64,000 nucleotides of DNA from Dipteris shenzhenensis (taxonomy: Eukaryota; Polypodiophyta; Polypodiopsida; Gleicheniales), in the NCBI GenBank assembly GCA_047967505.1, contig CM106539.1; one strand, written 5' to 3'. Positions 1-11,664 of this stretch are shown here, one piece after another; position 1 is the first letter of the stretch; each line of letters starts with the position of its first letter. The position numbers and the translations under genes are program-made. The notes under the pieces were generated by a model. The model ran no database searches. It had not been told where the DNA came from and was given only the letters and a program-made list of their open reading frames with translations.

Positions 1-316
1 GCCAAGGCGTGACACCCTTCAAAGGAAAAAACATAGTTATTTGTATTAAATAAAAGAAATATTCCTATTGGTTGTTGTGAGCCTTCGTCTTCTTCATGGC
101 TGTACTTTAATGCATGCATGTTGCATGAGCATTCATTCTGGGGAGTTTTCTTGGCCAGTTCGAAGGTGCTATAGGCGCAAGTTCGCATGCACTAGATTCG
201 ACCTGCTCCATGCTTCGCTCGTATGATGTGGTTCTCCTGCAAGTAGTACTCCCTATTCTTTGACTGGCGTCAGATTGGGTGATTTCCGGATACCAATTTT
301 CTTGACCCCTTGTGCA

Positions 317-2352
317 ATGGATTCAATGATGGTGGTGGTGGTGGAGTTTGCACTGAATTCAATTGCACATGCAGGTAGCTACTTACGTAGTCTGTATGTG
401 CTCGGTGCTCCTTGGTATGTAACTTCCCTTAACTAGCTCATCAATTCGCGTCGTTTCTTTCACAGTTGTAGAAGGATTACAGCCATGGCGGAAGCTCAGA
501 TGTCAACCGATTCAATGGATACTGACTCTAGGAACTTCATGAGAGGTGTTGGTTTCCTTACTTCACTTTATCCTTCCATTCGAACTTCGTTCTCCTAATC
601 TTCAAGTCGTTCTTTCGATTTACTCTCTTGTTTTCGTTTTAGCGCTGGAGAAGACATGTGACAAGAGTTCAATCCCTGCAAAGAGTGAAGAGCCCATGAG
701 CAATGAAGAAACTCCTTCCATGCAACGAGGTATTCTTGCTTCAGCCCGCCAGTATTGCCATAATTCCGTCTCGGGTTTTTGCTTAAAGCTTTGCATGCGC
801 AATCTTTCAGGTTGTTTTGCAATTGTTTGAGCTGTGTGTTGAAACTTTACCTGTTTGAGACAACATGATTCATTGTATTGGTAGCGATCTAGAAAATTTG
901 TGAGGAGGGTTTGATATCTGGCTAGCTCTTGAAGAAGGGTGCAAGAAGGTGTGCGCAAATCTCCAACAAGCTGTGCAATCTGAATCTCGGGAAGGTGTCG
1001 AAGCGCTAACAATTTTTGCCTACTTCTCTTGTGATGTTTCTTCCCAGCGAAGTGCACCACCAACCTTTTCATTATTCATTATTTGCATCCCCAACTCCTG
1101 CTCAATTTCTTCTTCCCCACCATTGATCTCTCTCGCTTCATTGGAAATTCTGATGCTACGGGGCCTACTTTCTCTGGTAAGGATTGATTTTTTTGCCCAA
1201 CCTAGGCTACGTGAATCTTTTGTTTCTCCTTTCCCTCTCTCCTTTTCCCTTTCCTTCCTGTAGATCCCTTCCTTGTCTCTACAACCCCTTTCTTCGCCTC
1301 TTACATTGTCTTTCCTCATCCCTCTGTTTGAGGCAATGTCCCTGGTCTCCTTTTGCATTACAAGCTTCCCTGTTTCTAGTAACTGGCGTCGTATCAATTC
1401 CGCTGCCAGTTCATGATGGCCAGGAACTGCAAGGGTGTGCACTCTCATTGAGGTGTTTTTGTGGAGCAATCTAGGGAGCTATAATGCTCCATGTCTCACC
1501 CAAATTGGTCTACCAACTAGATTAGCAACATACGACAGCCCTATATTGACCAAGATCATAAGCAGTAAGAAACCAAAACAGTAGTCTTGCCAAAACAGTA
1601 GTCTTGCGAGGTGCACTTCGATTCATGAGGTGCTTAATCTCTATGGCTCCACACGTCTACATCTGCTAAGGTAAATATTGGTAGCAAGTTTGCTTTTCTT
1701 GGTTTTGTGGAAGTTAAACAGATTACAGAGTTGCCTCCTGCATACACAGTTTCTTATTGCTATGCAGAGCACAAAGCCGCCTCTTCACACTCAGTTTTTA
1801 ATCGCTATACCAAACAAAGCTGCCTGCTTTGACAAACGTTGAAGGGAAAATGATGTTCTATGTATTCTCTTATTTCGGGTGTCTCAAACTCCAGAGATGG
1901 ATATTAAGTGAAGCACTTGGTGGTTGCAGGGGGGCCTATGAAAGCTGTGACAACGGGCTGTATTGATGAATGCCCAAGCCCACTGAGAATTGTGGGCGCA
2001 TCGAGGCCAAGGAGAACCTAGCAAAAAAATCCCCCCTCAAGAAGATGTCACGCAAGTCATTGAGAAAGGCATTCGAGGGCGTGGCTGAGAAGCATAAGTG
2101 GAAGGTGAGGTAACTCGTCTTTTCAACATGTTTTAGGGTCGTCCAACCAAGCCTTTTCTTTTGCATTCCATTTTTGAACGTGCTACTATTGTCTATGTAG
2201 TGGTACAGGATATGCGGCACAAACCGCAACATGTTAGGTTCAAAAGTTCCATTTCAATTTACTTAGAGCATAAAAGAAAAGGGAGAACCCATAACCATGC
2301 AAAGAAAGATGTTGGATCTCGTGCAAGTAGTGTTGTGTCAACAACAATCTAG
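317..2352 (+). CDS. Candidate spliced host gene of unknown function (left edge)
   Basis: I do not recognise the protein. Seen: a chain of exon-like segments with GT-AG borders and matching phase: 317-374 (optional first exon, ends phase 1), 483-545 (contains the MAEAQMSTDS start at 485, ends phase 1), 643-729 (LEKTCDKSS..., phase 1), 905-994 (GFDIWLALEEGCKK..., phase 1), a Lys-rich exon ending at 2104 (SPLKKMSRKSLRKAF..., phase 0) and a last exon 2209-2352 (DMRHKPQHVRFKSS... to TAG). The weak point is the fourth block: from acceptor 1930 the expected frame stops at 2019-2021, while the Lys-rich frame is open only from 1970 behind two TGA codons. Either an exon in 995-1929 is missed or the gene is a pseudogene. 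The product would be small, hydrophilic, acidic then basic, with no signal peptide or membrane segment, perhaps nuclear (inference). Confidence 0.45.
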
Positions 2353-2866
2353 CTTATGTTCATTTTAAGTTTTAGGCAATGACTTTGCTTTTAAGATGAC
2401 TTATGGGGCGCTTGATTCACTGTTGTGTAAAGTGGAAATTTTGTTTTTTACCATTACATTTTATCCATGAGATTAGCTTTTTATGATGTTTACATTCTAT
2501 GAGTTTTGTATCTCTATTACTCAATGTCGCTCAATGAATTTATCCATTGAAACCATGAGATTAGTTTTTTACAATGTTTAAATTCTATGAGTTTTGTATC
2601 TCTATTACTCAATGTCGCGCAATGAATTTATCCATTGAAACCATGTGAATATGTGAAAACGCATGCACTACTAGTCTTCTTCTTTTACATTTACAACAAA
2701 ATTTGTGCAAAGATTTCTAATATGACAAGGGATGTTGCGACACAGTGAGACGGTATTTTTCCCACTAGCATACATTCAACAATTCAAGGAGATCCTTTAG
2801 GTTGACTCATAAAATATGGTTGAGGGAGCGGCAGTAGTAAAGAGAGGCACTAGTGAGGTTGACTCA
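2353..2866. repeat. AT-rich spacer with 88-bp tandem duplication
   Basis: No gene is visible. Two adjacent copies of an 88-bp unit lie at 2467-2554 and 2555-2642; both start ATGAGATTAG and contain TCTCTATTACTCAATGTCGC. A few substitutions separate them. The rest is AT-rich non-coding sequence. Confidence 0.8.
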
Positions 2867-2908
2867 TCGAACTAATTATCACATGATGTTAAGCATGGTC
2901 TCTCAACA
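2700..2908 (-). repeat. Copia I 3' LTR start and polypurine tract
   Basis: On the minus strand a purine run (2909-2920, reads CTTGAGGGAAGG) is followed directly by TGTTGAGAGACC at 2908, the usual polypurine-tract/LTR junction of a copia element. It lies just beyond the RNase H remnant. The far end of the LTR (given as about 2700) could not be located. Confidence 0.5.
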
Positions 2909-2920
2909 CCTTCCCTCAAG

Positions 2921-4178
2921 ATGATGATTCTAGGAGGTATCCCTTTAATGGGGATGTCCTTCCTCTGAGTCAAACCAAAAGCTTGTTGGTGCTTCTTGAA
3001 AAGCTCTTTACAGTGGTTTGGTAAAGATATATGCAACATTTTATTTGCAATCACAATGCTACAGTGTGATGTCACCAAGTAACACTCTTTCTCTGATGAA
3101 GTGCTCTCTGACATCAATGTGCTTTGTTCTGGAGTGCTATATTGGATTCTTGGCCAATGCTTGAGTCAATTGATTATCACAGTATATTGTTGTTGGCTTT
3201 GATGCATCAAAGTAATCAATTTTTGACAATAGTCTTCTAAGCCATATAGCCTCACATGCACCTGTAGTGAGTGCCCTATTTTTTGCTTTAGTCGAAGACA
3301 AAGAAACAGTTGGCTGTTTGTTTGACAACCACGATATAGCACCTTGACAAAGGAAAAATGCATATCCTTGTGTCGATCTCCTGGTCTCATGATCTCCGGC
3401 ATAGTCACTATCACAGTATCCATGCAACCTTGGATGAATTCCTTTGTATTCTATTCTAAACTGTATTGTACCTCTGATGTATCTCAAGACTCTTTTGGCT
3501 GCATTCTAGTGAGACTATTTTGGATTTGCCATAAACTGTGCTAGTGAACTTACTGCATAACAAATATCTGGCCGTGTGATAGTCATATATATAAGAGATC
3601 CGATGAGCTACCTATAGTACCTGTCATTGACTATAGGGTTTTCTGAATCTTTTGTAAGTTTCAAACTCTGTTCCATGGGAGTGGCTACAATCTTGCTATC
3701 TGCCATATGAAACTTTTTTAGGAGACTGGCAACATATTTTAGCTGACTCATGAAGGTGCTGTTTGAATCTCTCTCGAACTCAATTCCAAGAAAATAGGGC
3801 ATAAGTCTCTCGAACTCAATTCCAAGAAAATAGGGCATAAGTCCAAGATCTTTCATGTCGAACTCTGCAGTAGATAAGTCTTGACTCTTGTTTCAACATT
3901 TTGATGAAGCTTTCATTGCTTCCGGTCACAATCAGATCATCTACGTACAAAAGTGCAATAGTGATGTCTTCCCCTTGAACTTTGTAGTAGAGAGTATGAT
4001 TTGCATTGGACTTTATGTATCCCAAATTAGCAAAATACTTGTCAATTCTATTGTACCAACTTCTGGGTGCTTGCTTTAAGCCATAGAGAGTTTTGATGAG
4101 ATGGCAAACTTGATGCTCTTTTCTCGATTCAACATAACATCTTGCCCATCTTGAGAGGACTCCTCTTCCATATCCCAA
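2921..4178 (-). pseudogene. Copia I pol remnant: RT C-terminal half and RNase H
   Basis: Ty1/copia polyprotein fragment. 4178-3816 carries the second half of reverse transcriptase with YGLKQAPRSWY and the catalytic LLYVDDLIVTG; 3856-3608 continues with KDLGLMPYFLGIEFER; 3487-3137 is RNase H with YCDSDYAGD, RRSTQGY, PTVSLSSTKAK and YCDNQ. The tail to 2921 (normally the LADIFTK region) is present but out of frame. Several frameshifts and stops make it inactive. The 5' portion (gag, protease, integrase, RT fingers) is absent beyond 4178, so this is a truncated 3' end. Confidence 0.9.
3771..3842 (-). repeat. 36-bp in-frame tandem duplication in copia I RT
   Basis: Two near-identical 36-bp copies (3771-3806 and 3807-3842) duplicate 12 codons, LMPYFLGIEFER, inside the reverse transcriptase. 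The reading frame is kept. Confidence 0.85.
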
Positions 4179-4254
4179 TGTTCATTAGTGAGTGACATAC
4201 TTGCTGAATTCTTTAAACACCCGAGTCACCCTCCAAAATCTCCCAAGCCCTCCC

Positions 4255-4278
4255 AAAAACCCTAAACCCTAAACCCCC
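4255..4278. repeat. Short interstitial telomere-like repeat
   Basis: AAACCCTAAACCCTAAACCC, i.e. two full plant telomere units (CCCTAAA), in an otherwise non-repetitive stretch. Two units can also arise by chance or from a promoter telo-box. Confidence 0.6.
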
Positions 4279-5590
4279 AGAATCCCCTACTTCGTTGATA
4301 TGGGTGTCGATATATAGGGTGAGCATACTCTCTCTTTGCTCTCTTATCTCTTCTCTCTTTAAATGTATGTTTCTCTCTAATCGCTCATGTACTCTCTCTT
4401 CACTACACTCACCTAGTACTAAGGCCATCTAGGTGAATAGGAACTCAGTTCCAAGTGCTAGGTCTAGGTGTGTCCATAAAGTTATAACATCTCTCTGCTA
4501 ACATGTGGAAGTCCTAGGCGAAAATAGGCGGGCAGTCCTCTTCAGGTCCTCAGCACGGCACACTCAGCAAATTACAACTATAAGGACTCCTTGGTCAAGA
4601 GGAGCTACAAACACTAGGGAACATCAATACACCAATCAGGATCAACAACAAATCCCATCAGCAAAGCCAAAACAGAATAGGGCACTGACTTATGCCTAAG
4701 TCATCATGGTCTTAAATTTGAGTTCACACATGGAATGACAAGTGGTTCTCCACAAGCAGCTCTCAAGGATGCATTCAACTCCAGAGTGAAGGTGATTACA
4801 CCAATATGGGTTTGGATGAGTTTCTTGTGACCCTTTAAAAAAAATTCACGTTCCTTTACTAACATCACCATTAATTATCTAACTTCTACTCATCCTCTTT
4901 TCTTTATTTTACTTTTCTTTCAGTTCTAGCTTACAATCCTTTCCTAGTATCCCTCTTCTATAAACCTCTACAGCCGTAGTCCTCATTTTAAGGGTTTGTA
5001 TTATGTATTATCAGACTCCTCTCGATTTGATGACTCAGACAAATAAAGCTGATCAAATACTTCCAAGAAAATCCCTCAATGAAATATAATCCATAAAATG
5101 GATTTTAAAGGAACTTCAATGTATTTTCTCAATGAAATATAATCCATAAAATGGATTTTAAAGGAACTTCAATGTAGAGAAGCAAGACAAAATGCCATGC
5201 ACAACTCCAGATGTTCAAACATGGCATGGCAAAGACAATGTCTGATGAGAATACATTAGAAGTCCCACTCAAATCAAATATGGGACTTAAGAGGAGCATG
5301 ATAATGCACTTTACTTACTCTGCTAACACTAACACCACTAGGATCTTACATTAATCCCTTCCTAATAACTTACCCCTTATCTACTTTTCTGTTTCTTTTT
5401 CCTTCTTTGAATGGTCACAAGTCCTCAACTCGACCCACTCAAACCCTAAGGTGCTATCACCAAAAGAATCACTCATCCATACTTCCAGCAATCATTCCAT
5501 AAAATAAAGCCACTACATCCCTCTGCTGCAATGGATCAAAAGAAGATTCAGCCCAGTGCACAAGAAACTACTTTGCATGATCTTCATTGA
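4279..5590. other. Gene-free region with 53-bp tandem duplication
   Basis: No coding or element structure is recognised. At 5077-5129 and 5130-5182 a 53-bp unit starting CAATGAAATATAATCC is present twice almost without change. Each copy contains a small hairpin-forming palindrome, ATCCAT-AAA-ATGGAT. The 4320-4400 segment is rich in CTCT and may be LTR-derived, but I cannot place it. Confidence 0.6.
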
Positions 5591-5722
5591 CCCCGGGGTG
5601 TTTGGGGTTTAGAGGGGATTAAGGGTTCGGGGGGGTTCAGGGAATTCGAGCAGGTTTAAGGGGTTTAGGGAGGGGGCAGGGGTAAGGGGGTTTGAGGGAA
5701 ATTGGGGAATTTGGGTGTTTGA
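5591..5722 (+). repeat. G-rich degenerate telomere-like tract
   Basis: About 130 bp with dense G-runs on the + strand and repeated variants of GGGGTTTA / TTTAGGG (for example GGGGTTTAGGGAGGGGGCAG). It is strongly strand-asymmetric and would be expected to allow G-quadruplexes; whether it derives from telomere repeats is inference. Confidence 0.6.
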
Positions 5723-7424
5723 CTTGACTGGGGGGGATGGTTTTGGATGTGTTCAGGTGGAGGGGATGAGAAGTGACAACTCATCAGATAGGGGGCCACC
5801 TCCCGGGAGTTTGGAGTGGCTTCATAAAACCCATGTTTTAATTTTTGGCAACCACCAACCAGCAAGAAAAAAAAAGGACGAAAACGAATCGCGATTTCAC
5901 ACCTGCTTTCTTCGCTCCAACATGGCCGTATGTGTTTTCGCCATCTCCTTTGCAAGCAGGCTGCGCCTTTTGTCAGGCTTCCATCTTGCCTCTTTTGGAT
6001 TGTTTTTCAGCATCTGGGTCTCTTTGGTTCATCACCATACCCGCCTGTGACCAGCAGCCCTTGCTGCCTACCTCTCATGAGACCAGCCTGGCTCTCGCTG
6101 ATTTTCTCACGCCACTTTTGCCCATGAACAGCTGCTGTCCATTCATCAAACCATCCATAAGTCTAAGGTATAGAGAAAGGAAAACGTCATAGATCGTGAC
6201 AATGTGGGTAGCACCATGGCTGCCATGTGGGCAGCACCTAGATCCACTAGCTGCAACTGGTACAGCAGCACGTCCAACATACTCCAGGAGTTCTTACAAG
6301 ATCAGAGTCCCAGCAATCCAGAGCACATCTAGGTGCATACCTGCATATTGTAGGAGAACATAAGAAGGCACATAGGAGGGAGCTCTGTCATTAGTGAACT
6401 CGAGCGGAAAATTTGCAGGAGTGCTCAACCTGGAGCAGCTATTGGAGTCCATCAAGGACACACGGTGATCTAGGAGGGGTCTACAGCAGAAGGATCAGCA
6501 AACAGAACCTTTTCTTGGTAGCTTACCTCAGCGCTTGTTTGCTGAAGAAGCTGTCACAATTTCTGGCCATATTTTGTACTTTCTATGTATAAGATTTTGT
6601 ATCGCTGTGTATTCTCTCCGTGTCTAAAGTGTTCTCTCTATAAGCACACAGAGTAAGTTATGTTCCACATTAAGTGTTTGAAGATCTCTTCCACTGCAGA
6701 GCAATGTTGGCCCTCCTACCTCTACGTTTGCTAACACTTGTCACTTCAGTATCGTTTTTCGTACATCTTACCCTCTTAAGCATGATCACACCATCTACAA
6801 AATGGTGATGAATATTCAGTACATATATCCTTTACACTAGAATATATCCAATCTTACACATTGAATCCAATGATAGAATGTTGAGGCTAGTGCATGGGGT
6901 GGACTTCACATCAACGAAATTACGAGTCGATTGGCTATTCCTTATCAGATAACCCTCCACCTGATATTAAATTAATGTATGAGACACATCCACAAGGATG
7001 TCTCAACACCCTTATTCTTCTTGACACCTTCACATTAGGTTTGGAGGCGAGCCTTGCTGTTTTGGGAAATGAAGCTTGGCTTCGCAACCTAAACCCACAA
7101 GCATAGTAATTAGCACCTTGACCACTCTCACATGCACATTAGATAGAGCAGATTGAGCTCTAACTGACAGTTTCAGTTTAGGCTAATTCTAAGTTGACTA
7201 GGTCAAGATATGAACCTAGCAAGCCCAAGATTATATTTCTTCTAGCTCTACAAGTGTAACTAATTGTGTGCATGGGTAGATAGGTCATGAGGAGACTTTT
7301 ATACATTATTTAAAAGATTCTAGGTTAACTAAATATTAAAGCTAGTTCAGGGACTCCATCTTCTAGGCGATCTGAGTTTCACCCTACTCCCTCGTCGTGC
7401 AAGCTTCGTCAACCATGCTTCTTC
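5723..7424. other. Gene-free region
   Basis: Contains some open frames up to about 115 codons (5715-6192) but none with recognisable domains or splice-consistent partners. A short phrase near 6217 (GCTGCCATGTGGGCAGCA) recurs near 16217, so some of this may be old LTR or leader sequence. Confidence 0.4.
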
Positions 7425-7774
7425 TGTTGGGTGCGGAAGCAATGGAAACGGAGTGGAATGCAAGGGAGAAAACAAGAAGCTGAAGAAACAAGAAGTACTT
7501 GCAAGTGGATAATGAGAAAGTACAAAGGGGTGGTCTATATGGCCACGAAGTCAACCAGATGGTTGACCAATGAAGTCAACCTAAGGGTTGACCGAGTCCT
7601 AAGACTAGCCTACAAGGGCATACCAAGGCTAAGTGCTCACAGACCCCCCTCCATGGTATGGCTGAACCTAGATACTTTTCAGGTATACGTGGTAACAATA
7701 TCATGGTTGCACATATTCGTCCAATATGGATATAGCAACCTATGATAGTACAAGGAGATCAAAATCACGTAACA
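7425..7774 (-). repeat. Copia II 3' LTR (putative)
   Basis: A 350-bp segment that on the minus strand begins TGTTACGTG (7774) just after the RNase H stop region and ends GCACCCAACA (7425), so it has TGTT...AACA ends. Its position immediately downstream of the pol remnant supports an LTR. No second copy was found, because the 5' end of the element is broken, so the boundaries rest on the ends alone. Confidence 0.5.
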
Positions 7775-9490
7775 AATGGTGCCAAGTGTAAGCCATGTGG
7801 AAAAGCCTCAAATTTGGGTTGTGGTAGAGCCTTCGTGAAGAGATCTGCTAAGTTGTTTTCCATGGGAACATAGGACACATGTATGTCTCCAGTTGACAAT
7901 CGCTCTCGAACATAATAATAATGAACCTCAATGTGCTTTGTGCGCGCATGAAACACTGGGTTTCTCACAATAGCCAAAGCACTCTAGCTATTAGTATAGA
8001 TGGTAGTAGAAGTTGGCTAGCTGATGTCAAGATCTGTGAGTAGCTTACGGAGCCAGACACTCTCTACTATAGCTGTGAAGGCTGCCCCGTTTTCAGCTTC
8101 ACAACTGAAAGTAGCAACTGTGGCCCGTGGGCTGCTTCTTGCTGAACCATGAAATGCATGTGGGTCCAAGCATGAAACAATTGCCACTGTGGGATACTCT
8201 CGTGTCATAACAACCTGTCCGTGAAAGCATGCAAGACCAGTGGAGATCGTCACCATAGAACAGTCCCAAATTTTGTGGGGCCTTCAAGTAACGGAAGACC
8301 CCCTTCACTGCCTTCCAATGCTGTGTACTAGGCATGTGCATGTACCTTCTTAACTAAGAGACTGGCATACTGAAGATCAGGCCGGGTATGCAAGACCAGT
8401 GGAGACTCGTCACCATAGAACAGTCCCAAATTTTGTGTGGCCTTCAAATAACGGAAGACCAGCTTCACTGCCTTCCAATGGTGTGTACTAGGCATGTGCA
8501 TGTACCTTCTCAACTAAGGAACTGGCATACTGAAGATCAGGCCAGGTATGACATAGATAAATAAGGCAATGCACAGCCTGCTACTCCCATTCTCGGAGGA
8601 GAAACGAAACCAAGCTCCAATGGTGTAGAAATTGGCTTGCAATCTTCAAATTGGAAATTATCTAAGAGCTGTTTAATGTACTTGGACTGACTCATCATTA
8701 TACCCCCTTCAACATATGCAAACTGGATGCTCAAGTAATAGTGCAACCAGCCCATATCTGTCATGGCAAAAGATTTTTGCAAAGCTGCCTTGAAATCTGC
8801 AATTTTTCGCTAGTCTGGCCTAGTGATAAGCATGTCATCCACATATAGAATAAAAGTAAAAAATTCTGATTCACTCTTCCGGACGTAAAGAGTAGCCTCC
8901 CTAGGGCTGTCATGAAACCCAAGGCACAGCAAAAAAGAATGTATCTTGGCATACCATGCCCATGGTGCCTACTTCAAACCACAAAGAGCCTTTTTAAGCC
9001 AGGCATACCTTAGTTTCAGACCCTGGAAATTCAAATCCTAGAGGCTGAGTGACATAGACCTCTTCCACTAAATCCCCATGAATGAAGGCGGTCTTGATGT
9101 CTAACTGATGGACCTCCCAATGCCTGTGAGATGCAAGAGCAATGACACAGTAAATGGTCATGATGCGTGAAGTGGGAGCAAATGTCTCTTCAAAGTCAAT
9201 ACCATGTTGTTGGGCATAACCTTTCGCAACAAGGCGAGCTCTGTAGCGATCAACACTGCCATCAGCTTTGCGCTTCAATTTGTAAACCCACTTTGTGCGT
9301 GTCGATGGCACGCTTGCTTGCAGGCAAATCCACACAAGTCCCATGTGCCATTTGCTTGAATGGAATCAAGTTCACCAAGGGTCCCGTCCTCGGGAAATGG
9401 AATCCTAAGTATTTTGCCCAACAAGCAGCCGTCTCATACATGTTTTTTAAGTGCATGCATGGGTGGAAGATCTGCGACCATGTCATGTGA
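7765..9490 (-). pseudogene. Copia II pol remnant: RT and RNase H
   Basis: Minus-strand Ty1/copia pol. RT starts near 9310 (TKWVYKLKRKADGSVDRYRA, then HQLDIKTAFIHGDLVEEVYV). The YVDD region lies in a shifted frame near 8820-8900 and the thumb at 8782-8537. RNase H follows (8341-8017, with a shift) and the typical tail NPVFHARTKHIEVHYYYVRE ... NNLADLFTKALPQPK lies at 7977-7775. At least four frameshifts are needed, and one 160-bp segment is duplicated. Upstream (9344-9490) the sequence stops matching pol, where the integrase should be. Confidence 0.9.
8231..8549 (-). repeat. About 160-bp tandem duplication inside copia II pol
   Basis: Copies at 8231-8389 and 8390-8549 both contain GTCACCATAGAACAGTCCCA and encode the same RT/RNase H junction (MHMPSTQHWKAVKGVFRYLK versus a diverged copy). 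The duplication adds a second copy of the domain junction and breaks the reading frame. Confidence 0.85.
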
Positions 9491-9587
9491 ATGCATCTTC
9501 ACCAAACTGTTGAAGTTGAGATATATCCCAATTTCTCATGCCACAGATGTGTACCAGAAATTAAAGATTCAGCCACAGTATTAACTT

Positions 9588-10471
9588 CTATAGCAGCGTG
9601 TTGTGCATATATGTCAAGATGATATAGTCCTCTATCAAGTGTTCCAATAAGTACAATATAGTTGTCATACCGATTATATTAAATGGCACAGTGATAACCA
9701 TAAAAAAGAACTCTGAAGCCATGTGTGGAATCTGGAGATGGCTGAGATAGAAATCAGATTCTTTTTTTTTACCTAGAACATATAAAACTTCCACAAGTGG
9801 AATGGTATCACCTGACACTGTAGTGACAAGCAGTTGACCAATCCCTTTCACGGATATGCTGCATTATTTGCACAAGTGACAGTGCCCCCCCTTTGGAACA
9901 CCACTCAATTTGTGAAAGAGATTTTTGCAGGAAGTCATGTGCTTGGAAGCACCACTATCAAAGTACCAGTCAGAGGTAGAATCTAAGGCTGCAAAAGCTG
10001 AATCATGCATAGTAGGATTATAATGACACTCCACAATAAATGCCCACTCATCCTGAGCAGGATTGGCTGCCTCTGTATTTGTGACATTAGCAGCTGGAGT
10101 ATTTGTGACAACCAGACCTTGCTGTCCTGGCTGTCCCTGCTTCTTCTTCACGAGATTTTTGCAGGAAGTCATGTGCTTGGAAGCACCACTATCAAAGTAC
10201 CAGTCAGAGGCAGAAACTGAGGCTGCAAAAGCTGAATCATGCATAGTAGGATTATAATGACACTCCACAATAAATGCCCACTCATCCTGAGCAAGATTAG
10301 CTGCCTCTGTATTTGTGACATTAGCAGCTGGAGTATTTGTGACAACCAGACCTTGTTGTCCTGGCAGGCTGGCTGTCCCTGCTGCTTCAGCAATACGTTT
10401 CCGGCAGTCATAGATGTCATGACCTGGTTTCCTGCAATAATTGCAGCATTGCTTCTTCTTCGCATCGGCAA
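9588..10471 (-). pseudogene. Copia II zinc knuckle, protease and pre-integrase remnant
   Basis: From 5' to 3' on the minus strand: a CCHC nucleocapsid knuckle CNYCRKPGHDIYDC (10445-10404), the aspartic protease signature DWYFDSGASKHMTSCKNL (present twice through a tandem duplication, 10268-9864), then KGIGQLLVTTVSGDTIPLVE...VLYVLG (9851-9770), typical of the GAG-pre-integrase domain. Protease normally cleaves the polyprotein; with two copies and frameshifts it is inactive. The integrase core that should follow is missing. Confidence 0.85.
9920..10387 (-). repeat. 234-bp tandem duplication of the protease active site
   Basis: Copies at 9920-10153 and 10154-10387 both begin GATTTTTGCAGGAAGTCATG and carry the DSGAS motif. 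They differ at a few positions and by small indels near the right end. Confidence 0.85.
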
Positions 10472-10744
10472 GAGAGAAAGGGATGAGGTACCAGATGTAG
10501 GTATAGGCTTGCTGTAAATTTTCCCCCCTTTTTCTTTGCCACTGTGATCAGTAGCAAAGGCTTGATCTACATGAGTGGAAGCAGCCCTATTTTGGCAACT
10601 CTACTCCTCTTGCAGGAATAGGGAAACAAGCTGATCAAAAGAATAGTGGTTGGGGTTACCCATGGCCACTAGTCGAAGTGTTGTAGCAAATCCCTAATTA
10701 CGAGTCAGAAAGCCCATCAAGTGTGGTAGACACAACCTGTGAGT

Positions 10745-11250
10745 CTAGTACAATCTCATCAACATTGATGACCTGGCCTCCATGCTGCTCCCTTCATTCA
10801 TTTTAACATTGTCAAGCTGCCTGCGCAAATAAGCAACTCGGGCCTCATTGCGTATGTGATAAAGACTGGCCAAAGTGTCCCATGCAGCCTTGGCTGTTTT
10901 GCAAGACCAAATATGAGGTATAACAACTCTCTTGCAATTCGTGGCAATCAATGCATGTGCCTGTACATCTCGTTGATCCCAAGGAATCTGTTCTAGTGTT
11001 GGAGGGTTGACAGCAGGCACGGAGGGAGTAGTGGTAGAGGAACCAGAAGTGGCAGAAGTGGCTGCGGTGGCAGTAGGTGCCTGTGATGAACAGACAGCTC
11101 TAGTCTCTGATCCAGATACGATTCCCCAAAGTTCCTGGATACCAACAGGTGGCGCACCAAGTACGACCACATTGGATAATTGGTGCCATCAAGCTTGTCC
11201 TCAGCAGCAAGCATCCCAAAGATTCATGGTTTGCCATTACAAATGAAAAT
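10745..11250 (-). pseudogene. Copia II gag N-terminal region
   Basis: Minus-strand copia Gag. The likely ATG is near 11238, one frameshift precedes AAEDKLDGTNYPMWSYLV (11214-10993), and the rest is in another frame: RDVQAHALIATNCKRVV and AAWDTLASLYHIRNEARVAY (10990-10810), the UBN2-like Gag core. Gag would form the particle that packages element RNA. Frameshifts make it non-functional. Confidence 0.85.
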
Positions 11251-11289
11251 CCCCAAAAAACAAAAGAGCTCTGCACGTGTCACAGCCTC

Positions 11290-11664
11290 AAGGCTACAAT
11301 GCATAGAGCTGGCTGCCCAAGTATCTGATTGCTGGCTGAAAATGTCAGACCAAAAATGACAACAAATGTCTAGGAGTGTCAATGCCAAGCTGGCTGCTCA
11401 AACATTGAGCAAAAAGCACAAGTGTCCCCAAAAACTGACCTACAAATCTGTCCAATGCAAATCTGAGCTGAATCTATCCCAAATGGTGGCTGAATGCCAC
11501 AAATGTCAAAGGACAAATAGCCCAAATCGAAGGGCAAATGCAAATAGAACCCAAATTTGGTTGTGTCAAGCAAAGAATGCTGCAAATATCAGCAATATTG
11601 CAAAAGCCCCAAATTTGGAGAGGGCAATTATGCCAAAACGAGGGCAAATTGATAAAGGCCCCAA
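11290..11664. repeat. CAAATGTG/GCCCCAAA-rich segment, left part
   Basis: Many short imperfect repeats of GCAAAT, CAAATGTC and AAAAGCCCCAAAT. The same word set resumes at 12420, so this and the right part look like one repetitive segment (possibly copia II leader or LTR) split by the LINE between them. Confidence 0.5.
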
